From Microtetraspora fusca (GTDB lineage Bacteria > Actinomycetota > Actinomycetes > Streptosporangiales > Streptosporangiaceae), in NCBI RefSeq assembly GCF_001570365.1, contig NZ_BBYK01000047.1:195919-259918 (forward strand): 64,000 nt of DNA, written 5' to 3'. The first letter of the stretch is position 1. Every line of letters starts with the position of its first letter. A program made the translations under genes and the position numbers. Positions 34,819 to 42,166 of this stretch are shown piece after piece. Under the pieces are notes generated by a model, which was given only the letters and a program-made list of their open reading frames with translations, did no database searches and was not told where the DNA came from.

Positions 34819-36546
34819 ATGACCGATCTCCCACCGCCCCGCTCGATGCCCGACACCGTCGGGCTGAACCCCTTCACCGCCAGCCCCGTACTCCCCCGCA
34901 TCCTGCACCGCTGGCTCGACGGCGACGCGGCGCGGTGGGCGGCCGAGCACTGCGTCGGCATGGGCGAGCTCGTCGCCGGCCCGCTCGACGAGCTCGCCGC
35001 GACCGCCGACCTGAACGGCCCGCGATTACGGCCGTACGACAAGCGCGGCGTGCGGATCGACGAGGTCGAGTTCCATCCCGCCTGGGACGGCGTGGTCGAC
35101 GTGGCCTACCGGCGGTTCGGCATCGCCGCCATGTCGCATCGTGAGGGGGTGCTCGGCTGGCCGGGCCGCGCTCCCGAGGTGGCGAAGCAGGCGCTCTTCT
35201 TTCTCCTCGCCCACGCCGACCGCAACGTCGTGACCGGCCTGACCATGACGGACGTCCTGGCCCGCGTCCTGCGGCTCTACGCCCCCGAACTGGCCGAGAA
35301 GTACCTGTCCCGGCTCACGGCGACGGACGGGACCCTCTGGCAGGCCGCGATGTTCCTCACCGAGAAGGCCGGCGGCTCCGACGTCGGGGTGAACGAGACC
35401 GAGGCCCGTCTCGACCCCGACGGCTCCTGGCGGCTGTACGGCGACAAGTGGTTCTGCTCCAACTGCCAGGCGGACCTCATCCTCACCCTGGCCCGGCCGC
35501 AGGGCGCCGGTCCCGGCACCGACGGGCTCGGGCTGTTCCTGGTCCGGCGGACGCTGGAGGACGGGTCGCGGAACGGGTACGTGATCAACCGGCTCAAGGA
35601 CAAGCTCGGGACGCGCAGCCTCGCCTCCGGCGAGGTGACGTTCACCGGCGCGTACGCCGAGCTGGTCGGCGGCCCGGGGGTGGGCTTCCGGCAGATGACG
35701 GAGATGCTCAACCAGACCAGGGTCGCCAACGCGGTGGTCGCCGCGGCCCTCGTCCACCGCGCCTACCTGGAGGCGCGCGAGCACGCGACGGGCCGGGCGG
35801 CGTTCGGCCGGCGGCTCTCCGACCAGCCGCTCATGCGCGAGGTGCTGGCCGACCTCACGCTCGCCGCCGAGACGTCCACCCGGCTGGCCTTCTACACGGC
35901 CGGGCTGCTGCAGCGTTCGGACGCCGGCGACCGGGTGGCCGGCGTGCTGCTGCGCACCCTCACCCCGCTGGTCAAGTACCACACGGCGCGGCAGGCGCAG
36001 TGGGCCTGCCACGAGGCGATGGAGGTGCGGGGCGGGAACGGCTACATCGAGGACTGGCCCAACGCGCGGATGGTCAGGGACGCCCACCTGCTGTCCATCT
36101 GGGAGGGCAGCGGCAACATCATGCTGCTCGACTTCGCGCGGGCGCTGCGCCGTACCGGCTCCGGGCCGGCGCTGGCGGAGGCGCTGGCCGCGCCGCTCGG
36201 CCCGGTCGACGGCCCGCTCGGTGCGTCTGTGCGGGAGAAGGCCGCGGCGTGGGCGCGGGAACTCGCCGACTGGGAGCGGCTTTCGCCGGAGGAGGGCCAG
36301 TTCGCGCTGCGCGGGCTGGCCGAGCGGTGCCTGCACATCCTGGCGGCCGGGCTGCTCGCCGCCGACGCCGCCGAGGACCTGCGCGGCGGCGACGCGCGCC
36401 TCGCCGTACTGGCCCGGCGGCACGAGCGGGCCTGGAGGTCCGCGCCCGAGCCGCCCGACCGGGCGCTGCTCACCGGCTTCCCCGGGCTGATAAGCGGAGC
36501 CGCGGTCGCCCCCTCCGCGCTCGACGTGGAGGCGCTGCATGGGTGA
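34819..36546 (+). CDS. AidB-type acyl-CoA dehydrogenase 2
   Basis: 575 residues, one base after the stop of the first paralogue. Motifs are FLTEKAGGSDVG, GDKWFCSNCQAD, RLKDKLGTRSLA, VRGGNGYIEDW and LSIWEGSGNIMLLD, the last very close to E. coli AidB. The C-terminal extension (~450-575) is the AidB-type domain. Two different paralogues in one operon could form a heteromer, as seen for some FadE pairs, or act in sequence. The substrate is unknown; the operon also encodes a thioesterase and two di-iron proteins. Confidence 0.85.
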   Translation: MTDLPPPRSMPDTVGLNPFTASPVLPRILHRWLDGDAARWAAEHCVGMGELVAGPLDELAATADLNGPRLRPYDKRGVRIDEVEFHPAWDGVVDVAYRRFGIAAMSHREGVLGWPGRAPEVAKQALFFLLAHADRNVVTGLTMTDVLARVLRLYAPELAEKYLSRLTATDGTLWQAAMFLTEKAGGSDVGVNETEARLDPDGSWRLYGDKWFCSNCQADLILTLARPQGAGPGTDGLGLFLVRRTLEDGSRNGYVINRLKDKLGTRSLASGEVTFTGAYAELVGGPGVGFRQMTEMLNQTRVANAVVAAALVHRAYLEAREHATGRAAFGRRLSDQPLMREVLADLTLAAETSTRLAFYTAGLLQRSDAGDRVAGVLLRTLTPLVKYHTARQAQWACHEAMEVRGGNGYIEDWPNARMVRDAHLLSIWEGSGNIMLLDFARALRRTGSGPALAEALAAPLGPVDGPLGASVREKAAAWARELADWERLSPEEGQFALRGLAERCLHILAAGLLAADAAEDLRGGDARLAVLARRHERAWRSAPEPPDRALLTGFPGLISGAAVAPSALDVEALHG

Positions 36547-36988
36547 GCACATGGATGAGTACGCCGTCCCGCTCGATGTGCGGTTCCACGACATCGACGG
36601 GCAGGGGCACCTCAACTCGGCGGTGTACCACTCGTACGCGGAGCACGCGCGGTGGTGCCACCTGCGCTCGCTCGGGGTGCTGCCCGAGGACCTGCGCGCA
36701 GGCGGCGTCGGCCCCGTCCTGCTGGAGTCGGCGATCCGGTTCCGCCGCGAGGTGCGGGCCGGGCAGACCCTTCACGTCACCGTCGCGTACGAGTGGGGGG
36801 AGCCCCACCGGCGCACGTTCGTGCTGCGGCAGGCGTTCCTCTTCGAGGACGGCGCGGTCGCGGCCGAGATGGAGAGCGTGTGCGGCCTGCTCGACCTGAA
36901 CGCCCGCAAGCTGATCACCGACCCGCGCGGCTATCTCGCCGGCCTGTCACCGGCCGCCCACGACGCGTTCGACGGAGGTGCGCGATGA
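36539..36988 (+). CDS. Hotdog-fold acyl-CoA thioesterase (4HBT)
   Basis: 149 residues overlapping the previous gene by 8 bp, with GGAGG ahead of the ATG. The 4HBT motif is DVRFHDIDGQGHLNSAVYHSY; Asp18/Asp20 and the GHLN turn form the active site of 4-hydroxybenzoyl-CoA-type thioesterases. It would release a free acid from the CoA ester handled by the flanking dehydrogenases. Its stop overlaps the next start (ATGA). Confidence 0.87.
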   Translation: MGEHMDEYAVPLDVRFHDIDGQGHLNSAVYHSYAEHARWCHLRSLGVLPEDLRAGGVGPVLLESAIRFRREVRAGQTLHVTVAYEWGEPHRRTFVLRQAFLFEDGAVAAEMESVCGLLDLNARKLITDPRGYLAGLSPAAHDAFDGGAR

Positions 36989-37770
36989 CCGGCGTCCTCG
37001 ACTTCGACGAGCTCTTCTACAAGCACGAGCGGGTCCGCTGGTCGCCCACCCGCGACCTCCCGCCGTTCAGCGAGATCGACCGTTCGAAGATCGACGGCGA
37101 CATGGTGGACGGGCTCGTCGTGCTGGCCCGCACCGAGTTCTCCTCCATCCCCGCGATCCTCGACCTGGTCCGGATCTTCCGGCACGACGCGGACCTGACG
37201 GCCTGGCTGTCGATCTGGTTCGCCGAGGAGGTCCGCCACCACCTGCTGCTGCGGCAGTGGGCGGAGGCCGCGGGCCGCGACCCGGAGGGCATGGTGCCCG
37301 AGCTGATTCGGCCGGAGCTGGGCGACCCGCCCGCCATCGCGACGCTCGCCGTCAACGTGCTGGGCGAGGTCCGTACCTGCCGGCTGTACGGGGCGATGGC
37401 CGCCGCCTGCGAGGAACCGGTGCTGGCCGCGCTGCTCAAGAAGATCGCGGGCGACGAGGGGCGGCACGCGCAGGGCTTCGTGCACTACGCGCGCAAGCTC
37501 GCCGCGGCCGACCCCGACGCCGCGGTGCCGGTGCTGCTGCGCGTCGGGCAGTTGTGGTGCGACCCCGACAGCGGGCTCGCGGACGCCAACCCGGCGGCGG
37601 AGAACTACCAGGAGGCCGAGACCGCCGAGGCGATGGCGGAGTTGCACCGCCGGTGGGTGGACCCCGACCGGGAGGCCCGCGCCATCTGCTCGCTCTTCGG
37701 CGACATCGCGGGCCTCCCCATCTCGACGCCCTCCGATTTCGCGACCCTGAGGAAGCAGGTCCGAGCGTGA
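36985..37770 (+). CDS. Ferritin-like di-iron protein 1 (acyl-ACP desaturase-like)
   Basis: 261 residues, nearly all helical. A di-iron ligand pattern is visible: Glu51 (RTEFSS), EEVRH at 81-85, Glu128 (LGEVRTC) and Glu158/His161 (GDEGRH). This E-EExxH-E-ExxH order is that of acyl-ACP desaturases and related oxygenases. It overlaps both neighbours by four bases. It likely hydroxylates or desaturates a thioester-bound acyl chain, but the carrier (CoA or ACP) and the position are unknown. Confidence 0.75.
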   Translation: MTGVLDFDELFYKHERVRWSPTRDLPPFSEIDRSKIDGDMVDGLVVLARTEFSSIPAILDLVRIFRHDADLTAWLSIWFAEEVRHHLLLRQWAEAAGRDPEGMVPELIRPELGDPPAIATLAVNVLGEVRTCRLYGAMAAACEEPVLAALLKKIAGDEGRHAQGFVHYARKLAAADPDAAVPVLLRVGQLWCDPDSGLADANPAAENYQEAETAEAMAELHRRWVDPDREARAICSLFGDIAGLPISTPSDFATLRKQVRA

Positions 37771-38612
37771 TCGACTTCGACCCGCTGGAGAAGCACCTCG
37801 CCCGGCTCCTGGAACGGCACGACCGGGCCCGCGCCCCCTGGACGTACGACGACCTGATCGAGCGGATGCAGGATCGCCGGCTCGACGCGATGGTCCGCCG
37901 CCTCGGCGACGGGCCGGTGGACCTCGCGTCGGTCCGGGCCGCGTGGGCCGCGGGCGCGGGGCCGCTCCACCCCGACCACGCCAAGGCGCTGGAGACGGCC
38001 TACCTCGGCGAGACGAACCTCCCGTGGTACGCCGAGAACCTGTACGCCCACCTCGGACGCGGGCATCCCCTGCTGGCCGACTTCTTCCGGCGGTGGGTGG
38101 CCGAGGAGGACCAGCACGGCCGGGCGTTCGAGATCTATCTCCTGATGGACCGGGCCGTGCCGTCCGCGGAGATGCTCGACGCCAAGACGACGATGCTGCG
38201 CGCCGGTCGTCCCGCACCCGCCGTGGACCCGTTCGAGATCATGGTCTACACGTCCATCCAGGAGCTGTCGACGCGGGTCTTCTACGCGCGGCTCGCCCGC
38301 GTGGTCGCCGATCCGCTGCTGGCCGACCTGCTCCGCCGCGTCCAGGCCGACGAGTCGCTCCACCTGGCCTTCTACCGGGACGCGGTCCGGCTCGCGCTGC
38401 GGCAACGGCCGGAGCTGGCGGAGGTCGTGCACCGGGGGCTGATGGGCTTCCGCGAGCCCGTGACCGTGCTGCCCGACTACGAGGAGCGCAAGGCGCTCAT
38501 CTGGGACACGGGGATCAGCAACCTGAAGGTCTTCCGCACCGAGGTCGTCGAGCCGCTGCTCACCTACTGGGGCCTGGAGGACTCCGCCGCGCGGGCACGC
38601 TGGGCCGGCTGA
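37767..38612 (+). CDS. Ferritin-like di-iron protein 2 (acyl-ACP desaturase family)
   Basis: 281 residues from a GTG overlapping the previous stop (GTGA). Ligands are Glu82 (GETNLPWY), EEDQH at 113-117, Glu166 (IQELSTR) and Glu196/His199 (DESLH). It is closer to plant and mycobacterial DesA acyl-ACP desaturases than its neighbour (ENLPWY-like motif, MVYTSIQE, Y..L..V..D..L). Two different di-iron proteins side by side suggest sequential oxidations or a heterodimer. It is the last gene of the operon, followed by a strong terminator. Confidence 0.85.
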   Translation: MIDFDPLEKHLARLLERHDRARAPWTYDDLIERMQDRRLDAMVRRLGDGPVDLASVRAAWAAGAGPLHPDHAKALETAYLGETNLPWYAENLYAHLGRGHPLLADFFRRWVAEEDQHGRAFEIYLLMDRAVPSAEMLDAKTTMLRAGRPAPAVDPFEIMVYTSIQELSTRVFYARLARVVADPLLADLLRRVQADESLHLAFYRDAVRLALRQRPELAEVVHRGLMGFREPVTVLPDYEERKALIWDTGISNLKVFRTEVVEPLLTYWGLEDSAARARWAG

Positions 38613-38628
38613 CTCCGTCCGTTCCGTA

Positions 38629-38663
38629 TCCGGCCGCGGGCGTGTTCGGCGCCCGCGGCCGGA
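38629..38663 (+). terminator. Terminator of the acyl-CoA / di-iron operon
   Basis: A perfect 14-bp stem (TCCGGCCGCGGGCG 38629-38642 with its complement 38650-38663) with a 7-nt loop TGTTCGG, 17 bp after the last stop codon. Confidence 0.88.
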
Positions 38664-38700
38664 CCGGCGGTCCATAAGGGGAACGCCCTCTCCGTGGCCG

Positions 38701-38877
38701 CGCCGGAACGCCACGGTGTCCCCGGCCAGTGGCCAGGTCACCGCCAGGAACGTCTCCTACAACGCGAGCATCCCGCCCGGCGGCTCGACCGACTTCGGCT
38801 TCCAGGGCACGCACACCGGCAACACCGGTAAGCCGACCTCGTTCGCGCTCAACTCCATGACGTGCGTCATCGGCTGA
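38701..38877 (+). pseudogene. C-terminal relic of a family 2 cellulose-binding module
   Basis: An open frame without a start reads NATVSPASGQVTARNVSYNA, then IPPGGSTDFGFQGTHTGN, then PTSFALNSMTCVIG and a stop. This is the last ~55 residues of a CBM2 domain, with its usual TARNVS, GGSTDFGF and final Cys. Upstream the frame turns into arginine-rich nonsense right at the preceding terminator, so the N-terminal part of the CBM2 and any catalytic domain are gone. It is a deletion scar of a secreted cellulase or chitin/cellulose-binding protein gene. Confidence 0.8.
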
Positions 38878-39031
38878 CGCCCCTGGTCGATGCGGCGTGG
38901 CGCCCACCCGGCCGCCACGCCGCTCTCGTCCGCCCGCTCCCCGTCTCCGAACATGGTTGGCTGTTGCGTCCGCGCCGACCGGCTACCACCGGTGCACGGT
39001 TCCCCATCGCGTATACGACTCAGGAGTTAAC

Positions 39032-39466
39032 GTGCCGGAGAAGGTCACGAGGGAGAAGGTCCTCTGCTACATCGTTCGCGACGGGCGGCTGCTGGTGTTC
39101 CGGCACGTCGACCACAGCTACGAGGAGGTCGGCGTCCAGGTCCCCGCGGGGAGCGTCCGTCCCGGCGAGACCACCGAGGCGGCGGCCCTGCGCGAGGCGC
39201 GCGAGGAGACCGGCCTGCACGGCTTCTCGGTTGTACGCAAGCTCGGCGAGACCGAGTACGACATCAGCCCGTACCGGTACGAGGTGCAACACCGGCACGT
39301 CTTCCACCTGGAGCCGACCGAGCCCACGGCCGAGCGGTGGACCAGCCAGGAGGACCACGACGGCGAGCGGGAGCCGACCCGATTCGAGTGCTTCTGGATC
39401 CCGCTGGAAACCGCGCACATCCTCCAGTCCGGCCAGGGCGCCCTGATAGGCCGCCTCTTCGACTGA
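39032..39466 (+). CDS. Nudix hydrolase
   Basis: 144 residues from a GTG six bases after AGGAG (39022-39026). The Nudix box G-x5-E-x7-REAREETG begins at Gly40 and is complete. The protein is a single Nudix domain and hydrolyses a nucleoside-diphosphate-linked substrate that cannot be predicted. The region between the CBM relic and this gene (38878-39031) holds no other gene. It converges on a GNAT gene. Confidence 0.88.
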   Translation: MPEKVTREKVLCYIVRDGRLLVFRHVDHSYEEVGVQVPAGSVRPGETTEAAALREAREETGLHGFSVVRKLGETEYDISPYRYEVQHRHVFHLEPTEPTAERWTSQEDHDGEREPTRFECFWIPLETAHILQSGQGALIGRLFD

Positions 39467-39547
39467 CGTCCGTACGCCGGCCGAAGGATGTGGGCGGGTC
39501 CGTACCGCGTCAACGGGACGGGGACGCCGGACCTCGCGCGACCCGGG

Positions 39548-40135
39548 CTACGGCTCCCGCGGTCGGTCGTCGGTGTCGAGGCGGGCGTGGATGTGCATGT
39601 CGTGCCAGCCGTCGAGATGGCGTACCTCGCGGCGCTTGGTCCCCTCGGCGGCGAAGCCCGCGTGGTGCGCCACCCGGCAGGAGGCCGCGTTCGCCGTCGA
39701 GTGGTGCAGCTCGACGCGGTGCAGTCCGAGCGTGGCGAAGGACCACGCGGTCAGCGCGGTGAGGGCGCGCGGGGCGATCCGGCGGCCCCGGGCGGCGGGC
39801 AGCACCCAGTACGACACCTCGGCGAGCCCGTGCGCGAAGTCGAGCCGGCGCAGGCTGATCTGGCCGACGACCTCATCCGTGTCGACCACGGCCCATCCTG
39901 CGCCGGTCTCCTGCCGCCATCGGTCCGGCCAGGCGTCGATCCAGTCGCGGGCCTCGTCGTCCGTCATCGAGCGGCAGTGCCAGCGCTGGATCGCGGGGTC
40001 GGCGTAACCGGTGACGACGGCGGCGCGGTCGGACCGCCGCCACGGCCGCAGCAGGACGCCCCCGACGGCGATCTCGGGCTGGGCCAGCGACGCCATCCGG
40101 CCCGGCGGCAACGAGGGTTCTATAAGTGACGGCAT
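39548..40135 (-). CDS. GNAT acetyltransferase (RimJ/RimL type)
   Basis: 195 residues, Acetyltransf_3 type: LLRPWRRSDRAAVV at the start, EVSYWVLPAARGRRIAPRAL forming the acetyl-CoA pyrophosphate loop, and HRVELHHSTANAASCRVAHHAGF as the usual RimJ-like end. It acetylates a protein N-terminus or small amine; the target is unknown. It is divergent from the HSP90-type operon. Confidence 0.87.
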   Translation of the reverse strand: MPSLIEPSLPPGRMASLAQPEIAVGGVLLRPWRRSDRAAVVTGYADPAIQRWHCRSMTDDEARDWIDAWPDRWRQETGAGWAVVDTDEVVGQISLRRLDFAHGLAEVSYWVLPAARGRRIAPRALTALTAWSFATLGLHRVELHHSTANAASCRVAHHAGFAAEGTKRREVRHLDGWHDMHIHARLDTDDRPREP

Positions 40136-40177
40136 CTGCCGATTATGGCGACGTCGACTCGGTGCCGGAGTGGGCAG

Positions 40178-40235
40178 CGGCTCGGGCGGCGGAGACCGGG
40201 CCCAGTGGGACGGCGGCTCGGGCGGCGGAGACCGG
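40178..40235. repeat. Direct 22-bp repeat upstream of the HSP90-like gene
   Basis: CGGCTCGGGCGGCGGAGACC plus GG occurs at 40178-40199 and again at 40214-40235, a 36-bp period. It lies in the 165-bp gap between the GNAT and HSP90-like genes and could be part of a regulatory site or simple duplication. Confidence 0.6.
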
Positions 40236-40300
40236 CCCGGTGAGACGGTGGCTCCGTCGGCGTCGGCGTATTGTCGCAGCGTGCCGCTACGATCGCCCGC

Positions 40301-42166
40301 ATGTTGGCTGACAAGTCAGTAAACGAGCACTCTTTCCAGGTCGACTTGCGCGGCCTGGTCGACCTTCTTTCCCACCACCTGTACTCCAGCCCCCGGGTCT
40401 ACCTGAGAGAGCTGCTGCAGAACGCGGTGGACGCGGTCACGGCGCGACGGCAGGCCGACCCCTCGGCGCCGACCGCGATCCGCATCACGGTGGACGAGGC
40501 GGGGCTGCGCGTCGACGACCCCGGTGTCGGCCTGACCGAGGCGGACGTCCATCGGTTCCTCGCGACGATCGGCCGCTCGTCCAAACGCGACGACCTGGAA
40601 GGCGCCCGCAGGGAGTTCCTCGGCCAGTTCGGCATCGGTCTGCTCGCCTGTTTCACGGTGGCGGAGCGGATCCGGGTGGTGACGCGGTCGGCCGCGGACC
40701 CCGAGGCTCCGCCGGTCGAATGGGCGGCGACCTCCGACGGGACGTACTCCGTCCGCCGGTTGGGGCCGGACGAGCGCCAGGCGCCGGGCACCTCGGTGTT
40801 CCTGACCCCCCGCCCGGGGGCGGAGCGCTGGTTCGCCCCCGACCTGGTCGTCGAGCTCGCCCGGGACTTCGGCTCGCTGCTGCCGTATGAGGTGACGGTG
40901 GACGGGGGCGGGCGCACCGTGCGGACCACGGACAGCCCCGCCGTGTGGGACCGCTCGTACGACTCTCCCGCCGCGCGCCGGGCGGCCCTCCTGACGTACG
41001 GCGAGCGCGTGCTCGGCTTCAGGGCGCTCGACGTCGTCGAGCTCGACATCGAGCTGGCCGGCATCCGCGGCGCCGCCTACATCCTGCCGCAGCCGGCGAA
41101 CCCGTCGGCGGGCGGCCGCCATCGCGTCTATCTGAAGGGCATGCTGCTCGGGGACGCCGCCACCGGCCTCCTACCGGATTGGGCGTTCTTCGCGCGCTGC
41201 CTGGTCGACACCGACACGCTGCGTCCGACCGCCTCGCGCGAAGGGCTCTTCGAGGACGAGACCCTCGGTGCCGTCCGCGAGGCGCTGGGCGGCCGGCTGC
41301 GTGACTGGCTCACCGGGCTCGCCGCGCAGGAGCCGCACCGTCTCGCCGCGTTCCTCGCCGTGCACAGCCTCGGGGTGAAGTCGCTGGCCAGACACGACCT
41401 GGCCCTGTTCAAGATCATGTTGCCGTACCTCGAGTTCGAGAGCACCGACGGCACGGTCACCCTCGCCGAGTTCGCGAGGAGGCACCCGGTAATCCGGTTC
41501 ACGACCTCCGTCGACGACTTCCGCCAGGTGGCGTCGATCGCCGCGGCCCAGGGCGTGGGCGTGCTCAACGGCGGTTACACGTACGACGCCGAGCTGTTCG
41601 CGCTGCTCCCGGCCGTCGCCCCCGACGTCGTGGTGGAGGAGCTCGACACCGAGGTCGTCACCGCCGCGCTCGACCCCGTCGACCAGGCGGACGAGCTGGC
41701 CCTGGCCGGGTTCCTCGCCGCCGCCCGCGGCGCGCTCGACCCGCTGGGCTGCGACGTGATCCTGCGCTCCTTCCTCCCGGCCTCGGTGTCGGCGCTCTAT
41801 CTGGAGTCCCGGGCGACGCGCGGTGAGCGCACCCGCGCCGAGACCGCCGCCGAGGCGGACGGGGTGTGGGCCGAGATCCTCGGCGCGCTCAAGTCCGAGG
41901 CGCCCCGCGCGCGGCTCGTGCTCAACCACCGCAGCCCGGTCGTCCGGCGGCTGGCGGGGGTCCGCGACCGGGCCCTGCTGGTCACCACGATCGAGGCGCT
42001 GTACGGCCAGGCGCTGCTGATGACCCACCGGCCGCTGCGGCCGGCCGACGTGGCGCTGGTCAACCGCGCGTTCGACGACCTGCTCGGCTGGGCGTCACGC
42101 AGCGCGGCCGGGCCCGACGGACCCGAACGGCTCGACGGGGCCGATGAAGGTGAGGAGACGAAGTGA
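40301..42166 (+). CDS. HSP90 family ATPase (HtpG-like)
   Basis: 621 residues from the ATG at 40301. The GHKL ATP site is complete: Glu37, Asn41 and Asp44 (YLRELLQNAVDAV), Asp73-Pro-Gly-Val-Gly and GQFGIGLLACF at 108-118. Middle-domain features follow (GVLFLT-like TSVFLTPRPGAERW, VDTDTLRPTASREGLFEDE). It is the size of bacterial HtpG but diverged, and ends in an acidic tail (DGADEGEETK). No Shine-Dalgarno precedes the ATG; TACGAT seven bases before it may be a -10 for a leaderless transcript. Its stop overlaps the repeat-protein start. Confidence 0.88.
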   Translation: MLADKSVNEHSFQVDLRGLVDLLSHHLYSSPRVYLRELLQNAVDAVTARRQADPSAPTAIRITVDEAGLRVDDPGVGLTEADVHRFLATIGRSSKRDDLEGARREFLGQFGIGLLACFTVAERIRVVTRSAADPEAPPVEWAATSDGTYSVRRLGPDERQAPGTSVFLTPRPGAERWFAPDLVVELARDFGSLLPYEVTVDGGGRTVRTTDSPAVWDRSYDSPAARRAALLTYGERVLGFRALDVVELDIELAGIRGAAYILPQPANPSAGGRHRVYLKGMLLGDAATGLLPDWAFFARCLVDTDTLRPTASREGLFEDETLGAVREALGGRLRDWLTGLAAQEPHRLAAFLAVHSLGVKSLARHDLALFKIMLPYLEFESTDGTVTLAEFARRHPVIRFTTSVDDFRQVASIAAAQGVGVLNGGYTYDAELFALLPAVAPDVVVEELDTEVVTAALDPVDQADELALAGFLAAARGALDPLGCDVILRSFLPASVSALYLESRATRGERTRAETAAEADGVWAEILGALKSEAPRARLVLNHRSPVVRRLAGVRDRALLVTTIEALYGQALLMTHRPLRPADVALVNRAFDDLLGWASRSAAGPDGPERLDGADEGEETK

